Part shown: one piece after another, positions 53,829-62,973 of the stretch
Numbering within the stretch: the first letter of the stretch is position 1
Layout of the letters: each line of letters starts with the position of its first letter
NCBI RefSeq assembly: GCF_014268445.2
Contig: NZ_CP077089.1
Location: 1,605,501 to 1,669,500, forward strand
DNA length: 64,000 nucleotides
Reading direction: 5' to 3'
DNA from: Pseudomonas tensinigenes
GTDB taxonomy: Bacteria; Pseudomonadota; Gammaproteobacteria; Pseudomonadales; Pseudomonadaceae
Position numbers and translations under genes: made by a program
Notes under the pieces: model-generated
The model's input: the letters and a program-made list of their open reading frames with translations, nothing else
What the model was told of the DNA's origin: nothing
The model's database searches: none

Positions 53829-55973
53829 ATGATCAGCACTGAACTCAAAACCACGATCCAGGGCGCCTACTCGCGTTTTCTAGAGGCCAAGAGCCTCAAG
53901 CCGCGTTACGGCCAGCGCCTGATGATCGCTGAAATCGCCAAAGTCCTCGGGGATATCGACACCGACGACGAAGGCCGGCGCAGTGGCGACCCCGCGATTG
54001 TCGCGGTGGAAGCTGGCACCGGTACTGGCAAGACAGTGGCCTACAGCATGGCGGCGATCCCCACGGCCAAAGCCGCCGGCAAACGTCTGGTCATCGCCAC
54101 CGCGACCGTGGCCCTGCAAGAACAGATCGTCTACAAGGATTTGCCCGACCTGATGCGCAACAGCGGGCTGAATTTCAGCTTCGCCCTGGCCAAGGGCCGT
54201 GGCCGCTACATGTGCCTGTCCAAGCTCGACATGCTGTTACAGGAAGGCCACGCGCAAACCGCCACTGCTCAGCTTTTCGAAGAAGAAGGCTTCAAGATCG
54301 AGGTCGATGAGGCCAGTCAGAAGCTGTTCACCAGCATGATCGAGAAGCTCGCCGGCAATAAGTGGGACGGCGACCGCGACAGTTGGCCCAATGCGCTCGA
54401 AGACGCCGACTGGGCGCGCCTGACCACCGATCACAGCCAGTGCACCAATCGTCATTGCCCGAACTTCGGCCAGTGCGCCTTCTACAAGGCCCGCGAAGGC
54501 ATGGGCAAGGTCGACGTCATCGTCACCAACCACGACATGGTCCTGGCTGACCTGGCATTGGGCGGCGGTGCGGTGCTTCCCGATCCGCGCGACACCATTT
54601 ACGTGTTCGACGAAGGTCACCACCTGCCAGATAAGGCGATCGGCCACTTCGCTCACTACACGCGCCTGCGCTCCACCGCCGACTGGCTGGAAACCACCGC
54701 GAAGAACCTGACCAAATTACTGGCCCAGCATCCGCTGCCGGGCGATCTCGGCAAGCTGATCGAACAAGTGCCGGAGCTGGCGCGGGAGATCAAGGCCCAG
54801 CAACAGTTCATGTTCAGTGCCTGCGAACAGGTCGCCGATTTCAAACCCGGCGAAGACGTCGAGGGCCGTGAGCGCCCGCGCCATCGTTTCGTCGCCGGGG
54901 TGATTCCCGAGCACATGCGCGAAATGGGCATCGAGCTGAAGAAGGGCTTTTCGCGCCTTAACGATCTGTTCACGCGCCTGACCGACCTGCTCAAGGAAGG
55001 CATGGACGGTGAGGTCAACATCGGTATCGCCAGCAATCAGGCCGAAGAGTGGTATCCGCTGTTCGGCAGCCTGTTGTCCCGCGCTTCGGGCAACTGGGAA
55101 CTGTGGACGGCGTTTACCGCAGAAGACCCGGAAGACAGTCCGCCGATGGCCCGTTGGCTGACCCTGGCCGAGAGCGGCTCGCTGTTCGACATCGAGGTCA
55201 ACGCCAGCCCGATCCTCGCCGCCGAAACCCTGCGCCGCAGCCTGTGGAACGTGGCTTACGGCTGTCTGGTGACCTCGGCGACTCTGACCGCGCTGGGCAC
55301 TTTCGACCGTTTCCGCATGCGCGCCGGTTTGCCGAAAAAAGCCGTCACTGCTGTAGTGCCGAGCCCGTTTCACCACGCGGATGCCGGTGTGCTGCGCGTG
55401 CCGGATCTGAAGGCGGATCCACGCGATGCCGCTGCTCATACGGCAGCGATCATCCGTGAGTTGCCCGATCTGGTTGAAGGCTCGCGCGGCACGCTGGTGC
55501 TGTTTTCTTCGCGCAAACAGATGCAGGACGTGTTCGACGGCCTCGACCGCGACTGGCGCAAGCAGGTGTTCATTCAAGGCAACCTGTCGAAACAGGAAAC
55601 CCTGAACAAGCACAAGGCGCGAGTCGATGGCGGTGATTCCAGTGTGCTGTTCGGTCTCGCCAGTTTTGCCGAAGGGGTGGACTTGCCGGGTGCCTACTGC
55701 GAGCACGTGGTGATTGCCAAGATCCCGTTCTCGGTGCCGGACGATCCGGTCGAAGCGGCGTTGTCGGAGTGGATCGAAGCCCGTGGCGGCAATCCGTTCA
55801 TGGAAATCTCTGTCCCCGATGCTTCGCTCAAGCTGGTTCAGGCTTGCGGGCGTCTGCTGCGTACCGAAGAAGACCGCGGCACCATCACCTTGCTGGATCG
55901 GCGGCTGGTCACCCAGCGCTACGGCAAGGCGATCCTCAATGCGTTGCCTCCTTTCCGTCGTGAAATATCCTGA
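53829..55973 (+). CDS. dinG: ATP-dependent DNA helicase DinG
   Basis: A 714-residue XPD-like superfamily 2 helicase, 5'-3', resolving R-loops and damaged forks. Walker A is EAGTGTGKTVAYSM. Four Fe-S cysteines lie in GRYMCLSK and QCTNRHCPNFGQCAFY. The DEAH box reads VFDEGHHLPD. Motif VI is LVQACGRLLRTEEDRG. The LexA box just upstream indicates SOS control, as for E. coli dinG. It has a divergent CopD-domain neighbour. Confidence 0.95.
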   Translation: MISTELKTTIQGAYSRFLEAKSLKPRYGQRLMIAEIAKVLGDIDTDDEGRRSGDPAIVAVEAGTGTGKTVAYSMAAIPTAKAAGKRLVIATATVALQEQIVYKDLPDLMRNSGLNFSFALAKGRGRYMCLSKLDMLLQEGHAQTATAQLFEEEGFKIEVDEASQKLFTSMIEKLAGNKWDGDRDSWPNALEDADWARLTTDHSQCTNRHCPNFGQCAFYKAREGMGKVDVIVTNHDMVLADLALGGGAVLPDPRDTIYVFDEGHHLPDKAIGHFAHYTRLRSTADWLETTAKNLTKLLAQHPLPGDLGKLIEQVPELAREIKAQQQFMFSACEQVADFKPGEDVEGRERPRHRFVAGVIPEHMREMGIELKKGFSRLNDLFTRLTDLLKEGMDGEVNIGIASNQAEEWYPLFGSLLSRASGNWELWTAFTAEDPEDSPPMARWLTLAESGSLFDIEVNASPILAAETLRRSLWNVAYGCLVTSATLTALGTFDRFRMRAGLPKKAVTAVVPSPFHHADAGVLRVPDLKADPRDAAAHTAAIIRELPDLVEGSRGTLVLFSSRKQMQDVFDGLDRDWRKQVFIQGNLSKQETLNKHKARVDGGDSSVLFGLASFAEGVDLPGAYCEHVVIAKIPFSVPDDPVEAALSEWIEARGGNPFMEISVPDASLKLVQACGRLLRTEEDRGTITLLDRRLVTQRYGKAILNALPPFRREIS

Positions 55974-56068
55974 GACAACGGTGGGCAGTTTTGCCCACCG
56001 TGTTGTCTATCTCTCTGCCATCGCTTTTCCATTGGCCATTGTTGGTCGTTAGGGAGAACTCCGTTCTT

Positions 56069-58549
56069 ATGATCCGCCGTTCGTTGCCCGCCGTATTTGC
56101 CTTGATCTTCGCCACGCCGCTGTTCGCGGCGCCTGCGGGTCAGCAGACCCTGTTCAATTTTGTCCGTCCGGCCGACGTGGTGAAGATCGCCACCGAAAAC
56201 GCGGATCTGCCGCAAGCCAACGCCGAGCAAACGCCTGAAGGCGAAGTGCTGCGCCGGGTGACGTTCAATCCGGTGGCTCGCCCGACCTTGCGTCTGACGC
56301 CACAAACCGGCGCGTGGGACTGGTCGCAGTCGGGCATGATGACCCTGCGCTTGCAGAGCGCAATGAACTGGGCTGTGACGGTCTACGTGCAAATCCAGAG
56401 CAACGACGGTCGCACACTGCTCAGCCGCGTCGACCTGCCGGCCGGCCCTGCGCAGACGTTGCTGGTGCCGCTGGTGGCGTCCACACCTTTGAGCCTGGGC
56501 ATGAAAGCCGGGCCACCAATGCCGATGACAGTCGATGGTCAGCGGATCCTATTGGCCAGCAGCAGCGGCGAAATCGATCGCAGCCAAGTGGTCTCGGTGA
56601 GCCTGTCCATGGATCAGCCGAAAGTTGCCCAGAGTTTGCTGCTCGAACGCTTTGGCGTGCAGGACGGCGATTCTGTCACTCAAGCGGTGTACGGCAATCT
56701 GGTCGACGCTTACGGGCAATCGACCCGCAGCAAATGGCCGGAAAAGATCAGCAATGACGAACAACTGAAATCCGCCGCCGCCAAGGAACAGCAACAGCTG
56801 AAAACCTGGTTGGCCGAGCGTGAGAAGTCCTCGCTGGACAAATTCGGTGGCTGGAACAAAGGCCCGGCGTTCAAGGCCAGCGGTTTCTTCCGCACCGAAA
56901 AACGTGATGGCCGCTGGTATCTGGTCACGCCTGAAGGGCATCCGTTTTACTCGCTGGGCGTGAACACCGTCAGCCCCCAGGTCAACCAGACCTACGTAGC
57001 CGGTCGTGAGTACATGTTCGAGTCGCTGCCCAAGCCGGAAGAACCACTGGCCAAGCATTTTGGCGAGGGTGACAACCGTGGCGGCAATGGTGTTGATCAG
57101 GGCCGGGGTTATGGCAACGGGCGCTGGTACGACTTCTACGGCGCCAACCTGCAGCGCGTGTACGGTGAACCGTGCAAAGCCGACAGTGAAAGCAAGTCCG
57201 GGGTAGCGGAAGCGGCCAAGTCTGCAGCCGCTGAAACGGCCGCCGTCCAAGCCACCGAGCCTGCCCCTGTACCTGCCGAGCCGAAATCCGGCGTCGCTGA
57301 GGCAGCCAAGACTGAAACCGTACAAGCAACGACAGAAAAAGCTGCCGAACCGTGCAAGGCCACTATCGATGAGCAGCAGTGGGCCAGCCACACGCTTGAT
57401 CGCCTGCAAGCCTGGGGCTTCAACACGGTCGGCAACTGGAGTGCCGATTCGCTGACTGAAGCCGAGCGCGTGCCGTACACCTTGCCGCTGTCGATCGTCG
57501 GCGACTACACCAGCATCAGCACCGGCAGCGACTGGTGGGGCGGCATGCCAGATCCGTTCGATCCGCGTTTCGCCATGGCCACCGAGCGCGCCGTCGCCAT
57601 CGCTGCCCGCGATCATCGCGATGATCCGTGGTTGATCGGCTACTACGCCGACAATGAACTGGCGTGGGCCGGTCCTGGCGATGATCCGAAATCCCGCTAC
57701 GCGCTGGCCTACGGCACGCTGAAAATGACCACCGACGTGCCGGCCAAGCGTGCGTTCCTCAAGCAATTGCGCGACAAGTACCGCAATCAGGCAGGGCTGT
57801 CGAAGGCATGGGGCATCGATCTGCCGGCGTGGGAATTGATGGAAGACCCGGGTTTTGTGCCTCCGCTGCCGAGCCCGGAACATCCGGAAATCGAAGCGGA
57901 CTTCAAATATTTCCAGAAAGTCTTCGCTGACACCTACTTCAAAACCATTTCCGACTCGCTGAAATGGCACGCGCCGAACCAGTTGCTGCTCGGCGGCCGG
58001 TTTGCCATCAGCACGCCGGAAGCCGTGGCCTCCTGCGCGCAGTACTGCGATGTGCTGAGCTTCAACATGTACACGCTCAAACCACAGGAAGGCTATGACT
58101 TTGCCGCGCTGGGCGCTTTGGACAAACCGGTAATGATCACCGAATTCAACTTTGGCTCTACCGATCGTGGCCCGTTCTGGGGCGGCGTCACGCAAGTGGC
58201 CAGAGAAGAAGATCGCGGACCGGCGTACGCCAACTTCCTCAAGCAGGCCTTGAGCGAACCGTCGATTGTCGGCGTGCATTGGTTCCAGTATCTGGATCAA
58301 CCGGTGACCGGACGTTTGCTCGATGGCGAGAATGGTCACTTTGGTCTGGTGGGCGTGACGGATCTGCCGTATCAGGGTTTTGTCGAAACAGTGCGCAAGA
58401 GCAACTTGCAGGCGATTGATCAGCTTGGCAAAGAGGCTCAGAAAGCGGCCGCCGCAGCGGGACATGAGGCTGAGGGCGGGCGCAAAGGCGAGGCCGGTAA
58501 AGGGCCGGGGGCAGGGCATGCCGGTGGTCATTCCGGCAATGGTCACTAA
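56069..58549 (+). CDS. Agarase-like glycoside hydrolase with low-complexity insertion
   Basis: An 826-residue secreted protein (signal peptide MIRRSLPAVFALIFATPLFA). The N-terminal ~200 residues read as a beta-sandwich carbohydrate-binding module. The clan A TIM barrel follows, with acid/base Glu in GYYADNELAW (about 527) and nucleophile Glu in MITEFNFGS (about 690). It is nearest in pattern to beta-agarases (GH50-like). Between about 366 and 430 lies an Ala/Glu-rich insertion (SGVAEAAK twice) bounded by repeated EPCKA. The C-terminus is Gly/His-rich. The substrate in this organism is unknown. Confidence 0.7.
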   Translation: MIRRSLPAVFALIFATPLFAAPAGQQTLFNFVRPADVVKIATENADLPQANAEQTPEGEVLRRVTFNPVARPTLRLTPQTGAWDWSQSGMMTLRLQSAMNWAVTVYVQIQSNDGRTLLSRVDLPAGPAQTLLVPLVASTPLSLGMKAGPPMPMTVDGQRILLASSSGEIDRSQVVSVSLSMDQPKVAQSLLLERFGVQDGDSVTQAVYGNLVDAYGQSTRSKWPEKISNDEQLKSAAAKEQQQLKTWLAEREKSSLDKFGGWNKGPAFKASGFFRTEKRDGRWYLVTPEGHPFYSLGVNTVSPQVNQTYVAGREYMFESLPKPEEPLAKHFGEGDNRGGNGVDQGRGYGNGRWYDFYGANLQRVYGEPCKADSESKSGVAEAAKSAAAETAAVQATEPAPVPAEPKSGVAEAAKTETVQATTEKAAEPCKATIDEQQWASHTLDRLQAWGFNTVGNWSADSLTEAERVPYTLPLSIVGDYTSISTGSDWWGGMPDPFDPRFAMATERAVAIAARDHRDDPWLIGYYADNELAWAGPGDDPKSRYALAYGTLKMTTDVPAKRAFLKQLRDKYRNQAGLSKAWGIDLPAWELMEDPGFVPPLPSPEHPEIEADFKYFQKVFADTYFKTISDSLKWHAPNQLLLGGRFAISTPEAVASCAQYCDVLSFNMYTLKPQEGYDFAALGALDKPVMITEFNFGSTDRGPFWGGVTQVAREEDRGPAYANFLKQALSEPSIVGVHWFQYLDQPVTGRLLDGENGHFGLVGVTDLPYQGFVETVRKSNLQAIDQLGKEAQKAAAAAGHEAEGGRKGEAGKGPGAGHAGGHSGNGH

Positions 58550-58562
58550 CCTGTGATGCTCT

Positions 58563-58639
58563 AAAAAGATCGCAGCCTGCGGCAGCTCCTACATGGGAAC
58601 GCGTTTCTCTGTAGGAGCTGCCGCAGGCTGCGATCTTTT
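58563..58639. repeat. Type-2 repeat doublet
   Basis: AAAAAGATCGCAGCCTGCGGCAG and CTGCCGCAGGCTGCGATCTTTT form a near-perfect palindrome that starts 14 nt after the agarase-like gene. Confidence 0.9.
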
Positions 58640-58658
58640 GACTTGGCTTTTAACCGTC

Positions 58659-58708
58659 TGGCCCGCAGCTGTTCCCAAATCCCTCAAGGGCTGGAACAAT
58701 GCGGGCCA
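58659..58708 (+). promoter_or_regulatory. Three-stem hairpin upstream of the serine hydrolase gene
   Basis: TGGCCCGC / GCGGGCCA (8 bp), GTTCC / GGAAC (5 bp) and CCCT / AGGG (4 bp) nest into one long imperfect helix. It ends 32 nt before the start codon at 58741. There is no T-run, so a leader structure or operator is more likely than a terminator. Confidence 0.45.
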
Positions 58709-58740
58709 CTTTGTAGAGCGTTTTCGCGGGGGAGTTGCGG

Positions 58741-59886
58741 GTGCAGATTCAGGGACATTACGAGCTTCAATTCGAAGCGGTGCGCGAAGCTTTCGCCGCA
58801 CTGTTCGACGATCCCCAGGAACGCGGCGCAGCCCTGTGCATCAAGGTCGGTGGAGAAACCGTCCTCGACCTCTGGTCCGGTACCGCCGACAAGGACGGCG
58901 CCGAAGCCTGGCACAGCGACACCATCGCCAACCTGTTCTCCTGCACCAAAACCTTTACCGCTGTCACCGCGCTGCAACTGGTGGGTGAAGGCAAGCTGCA
59001 ACTGGATGTTCCGGTCGCCCGCTACTGGCCGGAATTCGCCGCCGCCGGCAAAGAATCCGTGACCCTGCGCCAATTGCTCTGCCACCAGGCCGGTTTGCCG
59101 GCGCTGCGTGAATTGCTGGCGCCGGAAGCGTTGTATGACTGGCAAACCATGGTCGACGCCCTCGCCGACGAAGCTCCGTGGTGGACGCCGGGCACTGGCC
59201 ATGGTTATGCCGCGATCACTTATGGCTGGCTGATCGGCGAGTTACTGCGCCGCGCTGACGGTCGCGGGCCGGGCGAATCCATCGTTGCTCGTGTCGCTAA
59301 ACCTTTGGGTCTGGATTTTCACGTCGGTCTGGCTGACGAAGAGTTCCACCGCGTGGCGCACATTGCCCGCGGCAAGGGCAACGCTGGCGATGCCGCCGCC
59401 CAACGTCTGCTGCAAGTGACCATGCGCGAGCCCACCGCGATGACCACCCGCGCTTTTACCAACCCACCTTCAGTGCTCACCAGCACCAACAAACCGGAAT
59501 GGCGACGAATGCAGCAACCGGCGGCCAACGGCCACGGCAATGCGCGCAGTCTGGCCGGTTTCTACGCGGGTCTGCTCGACGGCAGCCTGCTCGAAAGCGA
59601 CATGCTCGAAGAGCTGACCCGCGAACACAGCCTCGGCGAAGACAAGACACTGTTGACCCGGACCCGTTTCGGTCTGGGCTGCATGCTCGATCAACCGGAC
59701 GTGCCCAACGCCACCTATGGCCTCGGTTCCAAGGCGTTTGGCCATCCCGGCGCAGGCGGCTCGATCGGTTTTGCTGACCCTGAGCATGATGTCGCCTTCG
59801 GTTTCGTGACAAATACCCTTGGGCCGTATGTCTTGATGGATCCGCGCGCGCAGAAGCTCGCGCGGGTGCTTGCCACTTGTCTGTAA
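58741..59886 (+). CDS. Serine hydrolase, class C beta-lactamase fold (EstB-like)
   Basis: A 381-residue protein of the beta-lactamase/esterase family. The nucleophile motif is SCTKT (SxxK, near residue 69). The Tyr motif is in GYAAITYGWLIGELL, and HPGAGG stands at the KTG-box position, as in EstB-type esterases rather than true beta-lactamases. No signal peptide is seen, so it is cytoplasmic and unlikely to give drug resistance. The GTG start at 58741 is chosen because GGAG ends 6 nt before it; a TTG two codons upstream is possible. Confidence 0.82.
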   Translation: MQIQGHYELQFEAVREAFAALFDDPQERGAALCIKVGGETVLDLWSGTADKDGAEAWHSDTIANLFSCTKTFTAVTALQLVGEGKLQLDVPVARYWPEFAAAGKESVTLRQLLCHQAGLPALRELLAPEALYDWQTMVDALADEAPWWTPGTGHGYAAITYGWLIGELLRRADGRGPGESIVARVAKPLGLDFHVGLADEEFHRVAHIARGKGNAGDAAAQRLLQVTMREPTAMTTRAFTNPPSVLTSTNKPEWRRMQQPAANGHGNARSLAGFYAGLLDGSLLESDMLEELTREHSLGEDKTLLTRTRFGLGCMLDQPDVPNATYGLGSKAFGHPGAGGSIGFADPEHDVAFGFVTNTLGPYVLMDPRAQKLARVLATCL

Positions 59887-59999
59887 AGCGTCAATAGAAG
59901 TTCCAGGGCCGGAACCTCGGCGTGATTTTCGATTCAAAACGGCTGTTTATCCGGGCGAAAGTGCTCTGATTTTTCATTACTTCATTTTGTGGATTTTCA

Positions 60000-61106
60000 A
60001 TGTCATCTAAAAAGACTCTCGCCCTGGCCCTGTGTGTAGCGATCACCGGTTGTGCACAGACCCCGAAAAACGATGCGGACGGTGGTAGTTGGTGGCCGTT
60101 CGGCTCTTCCGACAAAGTCGCAGCCAAGGAACCGGCTCCGGCCCCAGCCCCGCTGAAACCTGCGGCCACTGCACCCGTGGCCAAGACTGAAAGCAGCAGC
60201 CCGTGGTACTGGCCGTTCGGTTCCGATGATGAAGCGGTCAAAGCGGACATGAAGGCTGAAGTCGCCCCGGAAGCGAAAAAACCGGCAACCGTGGCCAAAG
60301 CTGAAGCCGACGCGGGTGGCAAATGGTGGTGGCCGTTTGGCGGCAAGGATCAGCCAACCACCAAAGCCGTGCCGATGCCGGATCCGAAAGTCACCCAGGC
60401 CTGGCTCGACGACTATGAGCCGCGTCTGCGTGAAGCGGTCAAGGACAGCAATCTGCAACTCGAACGCCGTGAAAACGTGCTGGTCGTGACGGCGCCGGTC
60501 GAAGGCTCGTTCAACCCTGATCGTCCAGCCATGCTGCTGCCGGTCACCCTCGGCCCGTTCACCCGAGTGGCGAAAATCCTTGAAGCCGACCCGAAAACTG
60601 CCGTGCTGGTTCTTGGCCACAGCGATTCCAGTGGTGCCGCGCCTGCCAACATCAAACTGAGCCAGGAACGTGCTCAGTCCATTGCGGCGATCTTCCGTCT
60701 CAGCGGTCTGCAGCGTGATCGCCTGATGCTGCGCGGCATGGGTTCCGAAGCGCCGCGTGCGGCCAACGACAGCGTTGAAGGTCGTGCCCTGAACCGTCGT
60801 GTCGAACTGCTGGTGACCCCGCAGAACACCATGGTTGCGCTGCTGAGCAAGTACAACATGCCCGCGCCGAAGCCAGTGACCATGGTTGCTGCGCAGGACG
60901 CCAAGCCAGTCGCCAAACCGGTGACCCCGGCGCCAGCGGCGAAAAAAGCGGCTGTCCCTGCAACCAAAAAGGCTCCGGCCAAGAAAGCCGCTGCCAAGGC
61001 TCCAGCGAAAAAAGCTCCAGCCAAGGCCCCAGCGAAGAAAACTGCACCAGCCAAAGCCGCCGCGACCGACAAGAAAGTCGCCGCGACCGATGCCACCAAG
61101 AAGTGA
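60000..61106 (+). CDS. OmpA-family lipoprotein with WWPFG repeats and histone H1-like tail
   Basis: A 368-residue protein. Lipobox AITGC gives Cys18. Three copies of a (W)WPFGxxD motif (SWWPFGSSD, WYWPFGSDD, WWWPFGGKD) are spaced by Ala/Pro/Lys linkers. The OmpA peptidoglycan-binding domain spans about 140-275 (VLVLGHSDSSGAAPANIKLSQERAQ, GRALNRRVELLV). From about 305 to the end are Lys/Ala/Pro repeats (KKAPAKK) like AlgP or histone H1. Such a tail on a lipoprotein is unusual. The order OmpA-pdxH agrees with P. aeruginosa PA1048-PA1049. Confidence 0.82.
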   Translation: MSSKKTLALALCVAITGCAQTPKNDADGGSWWPFGSSDKVAAKEPAPAPAPLKPAATAPVAKTESSSPWYWPFGSDDEAVKADMKAEVAPEAKKPATVAKAEADAGGKWWWPFGGKDQPTTKAVPMPDPKVTQAWLDDYEPRLREAVKDSNLQLERRENVLVVTAPVEGSFNPDRPAMLLPVTLGPFTRVAKILEADPKTAVLVLGHSDSSGAAPANIKLSQERAQSIAAIFRLSGLQRDRLMLRGMGSEAPRAANDSVEGRALNRRVELLVTPQNTMVALLSKYNMPAPKPVTMVAAQDAKPVAKPVTPAPAAKKAAVPATKKAPAKKAAAKAPAKKAPAKAPAKKTAPAKAAATDKKVAATDATKK

Positions 61107-61130
61107 TCCGCTAACGAAAAGGAATGCGCC

Positions 61131-61778
61131 ATGACCCAGGCTCTGGCAGATATGCGTCGTGATTACACCCGGGATGGTCTGACCGAGGCGCAAGCCCCGG
61201 CCGAGCCGTTTGCGTTGTTCCACCAGTGGTTCGCCGACGCGGTGAAAACCGAACAGGCACCGGTGGAAGCCAACGCCATGACCTTGGCCACGGTCGACCA
61301 GGATGGGCGACCGCATTGCCGCATTCTGCTGCTCAAGGGCCTGGACGAGCAGGGCTTCACCTTCTTCACCAATTACGACAGCGCCAAGGGCCAGCACCTG
61401 GCGGCCAACCCGTTCGCCGCCATGACCTTCTTCTGGCCGACCCTGGAACGTCAGGTGCGCATCGAAGGGCGGGTGGTGAAGGTCACGCCCGCGGAGTCGG
61501 ATGCGTATTATCAGGTGCGGCCACTGGGCAGCCGCCTCGGTGCCTGGGCATCACCGCAGAGCCGGGTGATCAACGGGCGCGGTGAACTGGAAGATTTGCT
61601 CAAGGCCACCGAGCAGCGCTTCTCCGATACTCAGCCCGACTGCCCGGAACACTGGGGCGGTTATCGCTTGCTGCCTGAGCGCATCGAATTCTGGCAGGGC
61701 CGTCCGAGCCGTCTGCACGATCGCCTCAACTACCGTGTGCAGGGCGCCGACTGGATTCTTGAACGTCTGGCACCCTGA
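61131..61778 (+). CDS. pdxH: Pyridoxamine 5'-phosphate oxidase PdxH
   Basis: A 215-residue FMN enzyme that oxidises PNP and PMP to pyridoxal 5'-phosphate, the last step of vitamin B6 synthesis and salvage. FMN and substrate residues lie in [43 protein letters not shown] and in [15 protein letters not shown]. The end WILERLAP is the family C-terminus. AGGA lies before the ATG at 61131. It follows the OmpA lipoprotein gene by 24 nt. Confidence 0.96.
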   Translation: MTQALADMRRDYTRDGLTEAQAPAEPFALFHQWFADAVKTEQAPVEANAMTLATVDQDGRPHCRILLLKGLDEQGFTFFTNYDSAKGQHLAANPFAAMTFFWPTLERQVRIEGRVVKVTPAESDAYYQVRPLGSRLGAWASPQSRVINGRGELEDLLKATEQRFSDTQPDCPEHWGGYRLLPERIEFWQGRPSRLHDRLNYRVQGADWILERLAP

Positions 61779-61783
61779 GCAGT

Positions 61784-62020
61784 CTACCGAGCGGGATAGC
61801 CTGCCGCAGCGGCCTCCAGCCACTTCGGCAGATCCCGGCGCTTGATCTTCTGCGCCTGAGCGTTCGCCAACTGTTCGAGCATGAAGGCGCGTTTGCCTTC
61901 ATCCTTGCCCGCCAGCGACAACGCCAGATCGCGATCCATCCAGCGCTTGATCCGCACGTACAACCACCAATGGAAGTACAAACCGGCGGCAGTGGTGACG
62001 ACGATGATGAAGTAATCCAT
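61784..62020 (-). CDS. Small single-helix membrane protein, unknown
   Basis: A 78-residue protein with one N-terminal membrane helix (YFIIVVTTAAGLYFHWWLYV) and a charged helical C-terminus (KRWMDRDLALSLAGKDEGKRAFMLEQLANAQAQKIKRRDLPKWL). Convergent with pdxH, 5 nt apart. A small unknown protein (PA1050) holds this place in P. aeruginosa, which supports it being real. The function is unknown. Confidence 0.75.
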   Translation of the reverse strand: MDYFIIVVTTAAGLYFHWWLYVRIKRWMDRDLALSLAGKDEGKRAFMLEQLANAQAQKIKRRDLPKWLEAAAAGYPAR

Positions 62021-62202
62021 GAAAATCCTTGGTCTCCGTGGCGCAGATTTGGCAATTTGGCGCTACTGTAGGGGCTACATCAGGGAGAGAGTGTGCAGGT
62101 GTCTGTACCGCGCCTGAATGAAAGCCAATTTATCCGGGCGGTGTCGTGACAGGCGTCAAGCCACGGAGTTTAATGACTATATGTTTTTTTGGAGTTGATG
62201 CT

Positions 62203-62667
62203 ATGCGTAAGTCTGTTCTGCTGGTTGCTTCCTTTTCCACGATGGCGATGTTGCTTACCGGCTGCCAATCGAGCCTGACCGGTGACTCCTACTCCCGTGA
62301 CGAAGCGCGTCGCGTGCAGACGATTCGCATGGGCACCATCGAATCCCTGCGCCCGGTGAAAATCGAAGGCACCAAGACCCCGATCGGCGGCATCGCCGGT
62401 GCAGCGGTCGGCGGCGTCGGCGGCAGCGCCATCGGCGGCGGCAAGGGCAGCATCGTTGCCGCGGTTATCGGTGCGGTGGCGGGCGGTCTGATCGGTTCGG
62501 CAACCGAAGAAGGTCTGACCCGTACCCAGGGTGTGGAAATCACCGTGCGTGAAGACGACGGCAGCATGCGCGCCTATGTGCAGCAGGTTCAGGAGAATGA
62601 AGTGTTCCGCGTTGGCGAGCGCGTGCGCATCTCCACCGTTGGCGGGACCAGCCGCGTTTCGCACTAA
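62203..62667 (+). CDS. SlyB-type glycine-zipper lipoprotein
   Basis: The 154-residue protein has a lipoprotein signal (MRKSVLLVASFSTMAMLLTGC, Cys21). A glycine-zipper region follows (GGIAGAAVGGVGGSAIGGGKGSIVAAVIGAVAGGLIGSATEE), then a C-terminal domain ending VFRVGERVRIS. This is the SlyB/Pcp layout; the outer-membrane protein guards envelope integrity under stress. GGAG precedes the ATG at 62203, which begins at the signal peptide. PA1053 is the P. aeruginosa counterpart by position. Confidence 0.88.
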   Translation: MRKSVLLVASFSTMAMLLTGCQSSLTGDSYSRDEARRVQTIRMGTIESLRPVKIEGTKTPIGGIAGAAVGGVGGSAIGGGKGSIVAAVIGAVAGGLIGSATEEGLTRTQGVEITVREDDGSMRAYVQQVQENEVFRVGERVRISTVGGTSRVSH

Positions 62668-62685
62668 GCGGAATTCAGGGTAAAG

Positions 62686-62718
62686 AAAACCCCGATCAGG
62701 TGACTGGTCGGGGTTTTT
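62686..62718 (+). terminator. Terminator of the SlyB-type gene
   Basis: AAAACCCCGA...TCGGGGTTTTT forms a stem with flanking A and T runs, serving the SlyB-type gene and also the convergent gene at 62731. Confidence 0.88.
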
Positions 62719-62730
62719 CTTTATCGTGTT

Positions 62731-62964
62731 TCAACGTCCATTACACGTCAGTTGGAAGGTGTACTTCGGATCGAAGACATTCTTCCCGATCAGCTTCTCC
62801 AATGAGGCAAGCTGATCATTTGAGAGCTCGTAACCCTCCCAGCCCTGCTGCTTGGAAGACCAGTTCATGATGGCTGCCAGATTCTCGTCACATCCTGGAG
62901 GTAATTCCTCTTCAAAAACGAGAAACTCTGTTTTCCTATCGAATGCTTCAATCCTATAGATCAT
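62731..62964 (-). CDS. Small unknown gene in the toxin-immunity island
   Basis: A 77-residue acidic protein (MIYRIEAFDRKTEFLVFEEELPPGCDENLAAIMNW...) with no signal peptide. I do not firmly recognise its family. It starts 9 nt after the colicin E3-type immunity gene on the same strand, so it is the last gene of that cluster and could be another immunity-like protein. Base composition is AT-richer than the core genes to its left. Confidence 0.65.
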   Translation of the reverse strand: MIYRIEAFDRKTEFLVFEEELPPGCDENLAAIMNWSSKQQGWEGYELSNDQLASLEKLIGKNVFDPKYTFQLTCNGR

Positions 62965-62973
62965 AAGAGACCG

